Of a stretch of DNA of 10,685 nt, positions 6,894 through 10,685 are shown piece by piece (position 1 is the stretch's first letter; every line of letters begins with the position of its first letter). The stretch is from an uncultured Butyrivibrio sp. GTDB taxonomy: Bacteria > Bacillota > Clostridia > Lachnospirales > Lachnospiraceae. Location: NCBI GenBank assembly GCA_910577605.1, contig CAJTON010000002.1, positions 94,959-105,643 on the forward strand, written 5' to 3'. Both the position numbers and the translations under genes were made by a program. The notes below the pieces were generated by a model that was not told the origin of the DNA, did no database searches, and worked only from the letters and a program-made list of their open reading frames with translations.

Positions 6894-7223
6894 ATGAGAC
6901 GAGGAAAAATGAGTGTACAAAATGTACCGTGGGAATTGCTTTTACTATCCTTACTTTCTAAAGAGGATATGTACGGCTCACAAATGTCAAAGGAAATAAA
7001 ATCCATCAGTGAAGGTAAGCTTTCTATTCTTATGGGTTCCATGTATCCCATCCTGTACAGGCTCTCTGATAACGGGTGTGTGGAATTTTATGAAAAAGCC
7101 ATAGGGCGCAGACTTACCGTAGTGTATTATCACATAACGGATAAGGGACGAGACAGACTCAATGATCTGATGAATGAATTCCGTGAGCAAGTTTCCATAG
7201 TCGGAAAATTTATTGACATATAA
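6894..7223 (+). CDS. PadR-family transcriptional regulator
   Basis: 109 residues, a compact PadR-type winged helix with a short C-terminal dimerisation helix. The visible family pattern is ELLLLSLLSKEDMYGSQMSKEIKSI, then the recognition-helix region GKLSILMGSMYPILYRLSDNGCVEF, then the wing IGRRLTVVYYHITDKGRDRL. PadR proteins usually repress an adjacent or distant detoxification or transport gene and respond to small aromatic or hydrophobic ligands; the target and ligand here are unknown. The ATG at 6894 is preferred because AAGAGG (6882-6887) is 6 bases upstream; ATG 6909 also has a GAGGA but at tight spacing. The gene diverges from hypB and is followed by the DUF3877 gene about 100 bases later, which has its own promoter. 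Confidence 0.9.
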   Translation: MRRGKMSVQNVPWELLLLSLLSKEDMYGSQMSKEIKSISEGKLSILMGSMYPILYRLSDNGCVEFYEKAIGRRLTVVYYHITDKGRDRLNDLMNEFREQVSIVGKFIDI

Positions 7224-7253
7224 GCATAATTTTCTGACATATCATCCTAGATT

Positions 7254-7283
7254 TTCACAGTGCCGATTGTATGCAAGTATAAT
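7254..7283 (+). promoter_or_regulatory. Candidate sigma-A promoter for the DUF3877 gene
   Basis: TTCACA (7254-7259) and a perfect TATAAT (7278-7283) are separated by 18 bases. Initiation near 7290 leaves about 35 bases before the ATG at 7326. This argues against the in-frame GTG at 7260 being the start, since it would lie within the promoter. Confidence 0.55.
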
Positions 7284-7325
7284 AAACAGTGCAAGAGAGC
7301 GTTTCCTGCACCTTTTTGGATTTGT

Positions 7326-7859
7326 ATGGATTTTGACAGACTTAAACAGAATATTATTGATGTCGTAAAAGAAGAGCAGCTTAAGCTGGGGTACCGCCCG
7401 GAGAAAGTAAGGCTGTACTATCCGCTCTCTTCGCTGAATCATTTTTTCGCACGGGAATGCGATGCGGAACAGGCTTTGACGCTGCTGAAGGACTTTTGCG
7501 CCGCCGTCAAAGAAGAGCTAGGCGAAATTGCTGTAAGCAGTCAGAGTGAGCGCTTCTGTTTTGTTATACCCGAAAAAGGAGCGGAATATGTTCACGAACA
7601 TACTCTTGAAAACGAATTTATAAAAGAACTGATAGACGCGGTGCGCGTCCACGGATGCGGCATAGATGAGGTAATTGCCATTTTCAGGGCGCATTCGGAC
7701 CGTATTCATGTTGAAAAGCTTAACGACGGAGAGTTCGACTGGCTCATATATTTTGAGGATGGTCTCCCCGACAGCTATTTCTATTGTTTCACCTCGGACG
7801 AATTTCACACAACGTATCACCGTTTTCTTCCGGAGGATTACGCTGATTTCGGTTTCTGA
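7326..7859 (+). CDS. DUF3877 family protein, function unknown
   Basis: 177 residues, soluble, acidic, with no signal peptide or membrane segment. It matches the DUF3877 pattern as I remember it: an N-terminal LKQNIIDVVKEEQLKLGYRPEKVRLYYPLSSL stretch, SERFCFVIPEKGAEYVHEH (74-92), FIKELIDAVRVHGCGIDEVIAIF, DRIHVEKLNDGEFDWLIYFEDGLPDSYFYCF (125-155) and the terminal YHRFLPEDYADFGF. Recurrent His, Cys and Asp/Glu residues are conspicuous, but I see no known catalytic motif. The start at 7326 has only a weak GGA site, yet it fits the promoter at 7254-7283 and the expected N-terminus. The family is known to me mainly from Lachnospiraceae genomes. Its last 22 bases overlap the 3' end of the convergent bioY gene. 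Confidence 0.85.
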   Translation: MDFDRLKQNIIDVVKEEQLKLGYRPEKVRLYYPLSSLNHFFARECDAEQALTLLKDFCAAVKEELGEIAVSSQSERFCFVIPEKGAEYVHEHTLENEFIKELIDAVRVHGCGIDEVIAIFRAHSDRIHVEKLNDGEFDWLIYFEDGLPDSYFYCFTSDEFHTTYHRFLPEDYADFGF

Positions 7860-8455
7860 TGGTTCAGATACGCTATCGCGCCCTCAAGCCCGTTCGTGCG
7901 TCGGAGAAGCTTTTTAAGCAGCGGACCAAGCACAGCTACGGCCGCTATTTTGGCAATATCAAACGGAATAAAAGGAAAGACGCACGCTCCTAAGGTATAT
8001 TTCAGACTCGTTTCCATAGAGTACATAAACCACAGGCTTCCGAAAAAGTACGCGGCGATTCCGCCGAGAACCATCCCTATTATATACACCCATATCCTGC
8101 CTTTCCCTATGTACAGCGCCGCTCCGCATATTGCAGAAAGAAAAATATACCCTATCAGGTATCCTCCCGTCGGTCCGGCGAGTTTCCCTATTCCGCTGCC
8201 AAAATTTGAAAATACCGGCAGCCCTATAAGTCCGATAAGCAGATAAAGGGCGCAGCATATAGTTCCCTTTACTCCCCCTAAAAGATAAACTGTAAGATAG
8301 AGCGCAGCAAATGAAAGCGAAATCGGCACCTGCCCCGGAAGCTGTATCGAAAAAGGTGAAATAACGCATATAAACGCCGTCATAAGCGCGACGATCGCCA
8401 TATTAAGTATCTTGTTTCCGTATCCCGTATTATTTCTTCTCTTATCCGTATCCAT
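7838..8455 (-). CDS. bioY: Biotin ECF transporter S component BioY
   Basis: 205 residues with about six hydrophobic helices. BioY is the membrane substrate-capture subunit that binds biotin and couples to the shared ECF module (EcfT and two ATPases), which is not in this window. Family motifs are ISPFSIQLPGQVPISLS (32-48), YLLIGLIGLPVF (71-82), the signature GPTGGYLIGY (94-103) and FIPFDIAK (162-169). The ATG at 8455 is chosen: GGGAG lies just upstream, and the longer in-frame reading back to a TTG at 8560 would run through the promoter and operator. It is transcribed alone from the promoter at 8508-8536, probably repressed by biotin-loaded BirA. Its stop lies inside the convergent DUF3877 gene. 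Confidence 0.96.
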   Translation of the reverse strand: MDTDKRRNNTGYGNKILNMAIVALMTAFICVISPFSIQLPGQVPISLSFAALYLTVYLLGGVKGTICCALYLLIGLIGLPVFSNFGSGIGKLAGPTGGYLIGYIFLSAICGAALYIGKGRIWVYIIGMVLGGIAAYFFGSLWFMYSMETSLKYTLGACVFPFIPFDIAKIAAVAVLGPLLKKLLRRTNGLEGAIAYLNHQKPKSA

Positions 8456-8507
8456 ATAAAACTCCCGTCCTTTTTTGCGGAACGCTTCATTCTGTTCCGT
8501 TTTGACA

Positions 8508-8536
8508 AGTATAATATATGGCGCATTGATTGTCAA
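8508..8536 (-). promoter_or_regulatory. Sigma-A promoter for bioY
   Basis: On the minus strand a perfect TTGACA (8531-8536) and TATACT (8508-8513) are exactly 17 bases apart. The predicted start is near 8501, leaving a leader of about 45 bases. The -35 box lies inside one arm of the inverted repeat at 8527-8563, so occupancy of that site would block RNA polymerase. Confidence 0.85.
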
Positions 8537-8563
8537 CTTATTTTTAATTAAGGTTGACAATCA
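8527..8563. promoter_or_regulatory. BirA operator (biotin repressor box) upstream of bioY
   Basis: A perfect 11-bp inverted repeat, TGATTGTCAAC (8527-8537) and GTTGACAATCA (8553-8563), has a 15-base AT-rich spacer. The inner TTGTCAAC-N15-GTTGACAA matches the known BirA site plan (TTGTnAAC-N14 to 16-GTTnACAA). The position over the bioY -35 box fits repression when biotin is plentiful. The birA gene itself is not in the window. Confidence 0.82.
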
Positions 8564-8576
8564 TAGCGAATACAGC

Positions 8577-9251
8577 TTAAATGCAATGTCCCGTTATCTC
8601 ATGTACCGTAAGCGTCCTCCCCAAAACGGTAAATTTTATGTTGAATCCGGCAAACGTGAGTCCATATACCCGCTCCCCGTCATTATGGTACGACGGGCGC
8701 GGGTCGTTTGACAGTATTCCGATAAGCGCCGCCCTGTGCTCCGGCGGTATTTTATCCATCAGTTCATGGCTCACCGAAACTTCAAGCGCATAATCGATAT
8801 ACGGAGCGGCGAAACCGCCGGACGCCTCCGGACGTGAATCCGTGTACGGCAAATACGGCTTTATATCATATATAGGCGTTTTATCCGCCATGTCGGTGCC
8901 TGACACCTCAAGCTCCGGTCCGTCCTTTCCCATGCGTACAGCCTCAAGTTTCACGCACGACAGCCCTATCGGGTTAGGTCTGAAGGGCGAGCGCGTGGCA
9001 AAAACGCCCATACGGACATCTCCGCCCAATCTCGGAGGTCTTACCGTAGGAGACCATTTATCTGTGGCATTCTGTGAGAATCCCCATATGAGCCATATAT
9101 GAGAAAAGCCTTCTATCCCGCGAAGCGCGTCCGGACTTCGGTACTCCGGCTCAAAGATTATCCGGCCCCTAAGCTCCGGAACAAGACCGCTCTGACGCGG
9201 GATTCCGAATTTATCAGGCTGAGCCGTATGGATCGACGCGATTTTTTTCAT
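8577..9251 (-). CDS. trmO: tRNA (N6-threonylcarbamoyladenosine(37)-N6)-methyltransferase TrmO
   Basis: 224 residues, the length of bacterial TrmO (formerly TsaA/YaeB). It methylates N6 of t6A37 to m6t6A37 in tRNAs reading ACY codons, using S-adenosylmethionine. The N-terminal beta-barrel catalytic domain shows GIPRQSGL (16-23), LRGIEGFSHIWLIWGF (43-58), RPPRLGG (71-77), GVFATRSPFRPNPIGLSCV (82-100) and YDIKPYLPYTDSRPE (128-142). The C-terminal domain carries the YaeB-like DPRPSYH (183-189). SD AGAAGGG precedes the ATG by about 8 bases. It starts 27 bases after the stop of the YkfC-like gene, so the two probably form one transcription unit with no evident functional link. Confidence 0.95.
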   Translation of the reverse strand: MKKIASIHTAQPDKFGIPRQSGLVPELRGRIIFEPEYRSPDALRGIEGFSHIWLIWGFSQNATDKWSPTVRPPRLGGDVRMGVFATRSPFRPNPIGLSCVKLEAVRMGKDGPELEVSGTDMADKTPIYDIKPYLPYTDSRPEASGGFAAPYIDYALEVSVSHELMDKIPPEHRAALIGILSNDPRPSYHNDGERVYGLTFAGFNIKFTVLGRTLTVHEITGHCI

Positions 9252-9278
9252 TGCTTTTCCCTTCTTTTTAGTAAAAAT

Positions 9279-10193
9279 CTAGAATATCGAGCCGAACGCG
9301 GTCACTGACTCCGCGAGGTCCGCCCTATAATCATCTTCCTCTGGATCAAAGCTGTTCACAGTCACACAGGCGCTTAAAGAGTTTCCGGTAGCGTGGATAT
9401 ATCTTGAATTTCCAAGATACATTGCTACATGTCCCTTCCAGTATATAAGGTCGCCGGGCTCTGCCGCTTCTCTTGAGATCTCATGCACCGGATAACCCTG
9501 GCGCATTTCGGCGTCACGGTATATAAGTACCCCGTTCTCCATATAGCACAGGAAAACAAACCCTGAGCAGTCAAGCCCCTTGGGACTTTTTCCTCCCCAG
9601 CGGTACTGCGTTCCCATATAGCTGTTCGCGCACTCCACAAGGCGGCGGCGGAATCTGTCCCTGTCGGTTATATTTTTAAGGCTCTTCTGCCATAAAAGAT
9701 TGCCGCGCAGAAAATATTCGTCGTCGTCTTTTCTTGGCGACAGATACACACTGTGTATATAGCCCTCAGTTCCGTCCGCGCAGCGCACCTTCGACCAGCC
9801 GTCTGCGCGCTCTTTTTTTGTTTCTTCAAGCCGTTCCACAAAAGAATCCCGGTAAAGAGTGGCGGCGGCTGATGCCCTGATATCCGGACAGCAAAGAATA
9901 TCTGCGAAATCACTGTTGATCCTGCAAAGACGTTTTCTTTCCTCCCACATAAGCTCACCGCGGCTGCTTTTGGCAAGAAGCCGCACGCACGCGGCGCGCA
10001 CATATCCTTTGTATCCGTAATGCGTGGTAATACGAAGCCAGTCGCTTCTTTGCTCTGCTGATGGCTTCGCGATTTTTACGAGCCAGCCCGACACAAGTTC
10101 GTCGGAAAGCTCTCCGGAATTTATCCCGCAGTCCGGTAAAACAGCGCCGTATAGCGGACATTTGCATGAAGTAATAATTCCATAATTTTCCAG
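9279..10193 (-). CDS. YkfC-like gamma-D-glutamyl-L-diamino acid endopeptidase (SH3b2-NlpC/P60)
   Basis: 304 residues from the proposed CTG start. Two bacterial SH3 domains (about 4-73, YGIITSCKCPLYG...YGYKGYVRAACVRLL, and about 97-154) are followed by an NlpC/P60 cysteine peptidase (about 181-304). The peptidase begins YMGTQYRWGGKSPKGLDCSGF, with nucleophile Cys209, His255 in GHVAMYLG and His267 in YIHATG. This is the YkfC architecture, which cleaves the D-Glu/diamino-acid bond of murein peptides during peptidoglycan recycling or uptake. No signal peptide is visible, so cytoplasmic recycling is more likely than secretion. No ATG, GTG or TTG lies in frame between the TTG at 10301 and the first SH3 domain. 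CTG (10191-10193) has AAAAGGAGAGG (10200-10210) at good spacing, whereas TTG 10301 has no ribosome site and lies at the foot of the upstream terminator. The domain call is secure; the start is a judgement. Confidence 0.9.
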   Translation of the reverse strand: MENYGIITSCKCPLYGAVLPDCGINSGELSDELVSGWLVKIAKPSAEQRSDWLRITTHYGYKGYVRAACVRLLAKSSRGELMWEERKRLCRINSDFADILCCPDIRASAAATLYRDSFVERLEETKKERADGWSKVRCADGTEGYIHSVYLSPRKDDDEYFLRGNLLWQKSLKNITDRDRFRRRLVECANSYMGTQYRWGGKSPKGLDCSGFVFLCYMENGVLIYRDAEMRQGYPVHEISREAAEPGDLIYWKGHVAMYLGNSRYIHATGNSLSACVTVNSFDPEEDDYRADLAESVTAFGSIF

Positions 10194-10199
10194 AACGGT

Positions 10200-10210
10200 C
10201 CTCTCCTTTT
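10200..10210 (-). promoter_or_regulatory. Ribosome binding site that decides the start of the YkfC-like gene
   Basis: On the minus strand AAAAGGAGAGG is the only strong Shine-Dalgarno match between the upstream terminator and the first SH3 domain. The AGGAG core is 9 bases before an in-frame CTG. The nearest ATG (10172-10174 region) is in another frame and gives only a short unrelated peptide. Confidence 0.6.
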
Positions 10211-10235
10211 CGGCTGCTTCACAGCCCCTTTTACA

Positions 10236-10264
10236 TTTAAAGGATATTCCCGTTGACCGCTCAA
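10236..10264 (-). promoter_or_regulatory. Candidate promoter for the YkfC-like/trmO unit
   Basis: On the minus strand TTGAGC (10259-10264) and TTTAAA (10236-10241) are 17 bases apart, each matching 4 of 6 consensus positions. Initiation near 10228 would exclude the TTG at 10301 and leave a leader of about 35 bases before the proposed CTG start. Confidence 0.35.
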
Positions 10265-10304
10265 ATATGCAGGATGCTTTACGTCGGCTCTTTTTAGACA
10301 AGTT

Positions 10305-10340
10305 AAAAGGGCATATTTCAATTTCTCTGAAATATGCCCT
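10305..10340 (-). terminator. Rho-independent terminator after the right-edge gene
   Basis: A perfect 13-bp stem on the minus strand, AGGGCATATTTCA (10328-10340) with TGAAATATGCCCT (10308-10320), has a 7-base loop GAGAAAT. A short T-run (10305-10308) and then AAC follow. It begins about 40 bases past the stop codon of the right-edge gene and isolates that gene from the YkfC-like/trmO unit. Confidence 0.75.
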
Positions 10341-10380
10341 CCCCTGTTTTCGTCACAAACCGGATCCCCGTCAAATACGA

Positions 10381-10685
10381 TCATAAACCGTAGTTGAAAA
10401 GATTTCCTGATGTGTAGTTGTTGGAATATGAGCCAAAACCGGTATAAGTATTGGATCTCGAAGCCTCGTTCTGAGCGGCGTACTCGATCATTGAAGCGCT
10501 TGCGCCCACCTGATATCCATATCCGCCCGACGTATTGAACAAGGATTTGACCTTGCCCATATCAGCCTTCTTGAACGCCTCGCTGTCTATGGAGAGCTTT
10601 TTGTCTTCTCCTATCGTGATTCCGATATTGCCGAGAAGCTTGGAATTGGCAGCCGTAAGGTTGACCAGTGATGAAGCCTTCCTTG
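10381..10685 (-). CDS. Unrecognised protein, C-terminal 101 codons (5' end beyond window)
   Basis: The last 101 codons of a minus-strand gene, ending at a TGA (10381-10383). The visible part has an alpha-helical stretch (SSLVNLTAANSKLLGNIGI), then GEDKKLSIDSEAFKKADMGKVKSLF. It ends in a low-complexity tail rich in Ser, Thr, Asn, Tyr and Gly (NEASRSNTYTGFGSYSNNYTSGNLFNYGL). The LSIDSEAFKKADMGKVKSLF pattern recalls the C-terminus of flagellar cap protein FliD (short linker, then a helix ending in a Leu-Phe), but I cannot assign it with confidence and no other flagellar gene is visible. The absence of cysteine would suit a surface or exported protein. Codon use resembles the neighbours, and a strong terminator follows, so it is a real gene. 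Confidence 0.8.
   Translation of the reverse strand, partial: RKASSLVNLTAANSKLLGNIGITIGEDKKLSIDSEAFKKADMGKVKSLFNTSGGYGYQVGASASMIEYAAQNEASRSNTYTGFGSYSNNYTSGNLFNYGL

Noticed and set aside
7260..7325. N-terminal extension of the DUF3877 protein from a GTG at 7260
   Set aside because: The stretch contains a likely promoter -10 and is not part of the family N-terminus.
8456..8560. N-terminal extension of BioY from a TTG at 8560
   Set aside because: It would translate the promoter, operator and leader, and the extension is not BioY-like; the ATG at 8455 has an SD site.
10121..10384. 87-residue minus-strand reading frame beginning at 10384
   Set aside because: It runs through the right-edge gene's terminator and overlaps the YkfC-like gene in another frame; it has no ribosome site or recognisable domain.

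Overview
The window looks like chromosomal DNA from a mid-GC Clostridia-type Firmicute, most likely a Lachnospiraceae relative. This is inferred from strong AGGAGG-type ribosome binding sites, near-consensus sigma-A promoters (TTGACA-N16/17-TATAAT-like), an apparent BirA operator in front of bioY, and a DUF3877 protein, a family I know mainly from Lachnospiraceae. It is dense with genes: the largest gap without a gene is about 205 bases. I saw no tRNA, rRNA, CRISPR array, IS element or phage gene. Nearly all genes are on the minus strand; only two adjacent small genes are on the plus strand. Only four of the eleven genes carry unambiguous pathway labels that relate to one another, so this is mostly a housekeeping and accessory mix, not one dedicated system.

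Read right to left, the direction of most transcription: the 3' end of an unrecognised protein with a Ser/Thr/Asn/Tyr/Gly-rich tail (10381-10685) is closed by a strong terminator. Then comes a two-gene unit: a YkfC-like NlpC/P60 peptidoglycan-peptide endopeptidase, probably starting at a CTG codon, followed by trmO (tRNA m6t6A37 methyltransferase). Next is a separately transcribed bioY (biotin ECF transporter S component) whose sigma-A promoter is overlapped by a perfect 11-bp inverted repeat matching the BirA operator pattern. On the plus strand, converging on bioY and overlapping its 3' end by 22 bases, lies the DUF3877 gene, preceded by a PadR-type regulator.

Divergent from padR is hypB (nickel-binding GTPase, without hypA or hydrogenase genes here), followed by a Na/Pi-cotransporter-PhoU fusion. 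A promoter whose -35 box contains the stop codon of that transporter then drives trxA and an Rsm22/METTL17-like ribosomal small-subunit protein with conserved Fe-S cysteines. After that comes a PAS-GGDEF-EAL protein with a degenerate cyclase site and an intact phosphodiesterase site, closed by a terminator. Finally xylB (xylulokinase) runs off the left edge and is broken by a frameshift near its N-terminus, best explained by a 20-base deletion.

The observations most worth following up are the xylB lesion, the putative CTG start of the YkfC-like gene, a 15-bp element shared by the divergent hypB and padR promoters, the pairing of trxA with a predicted Fe-S ribosome-assembly factor, and the GGDEF/EAL residue pattern that predicts a c-di-GMP phosphodiesterase. 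I did not find convincing evidence of a wholly new multi-gene system.
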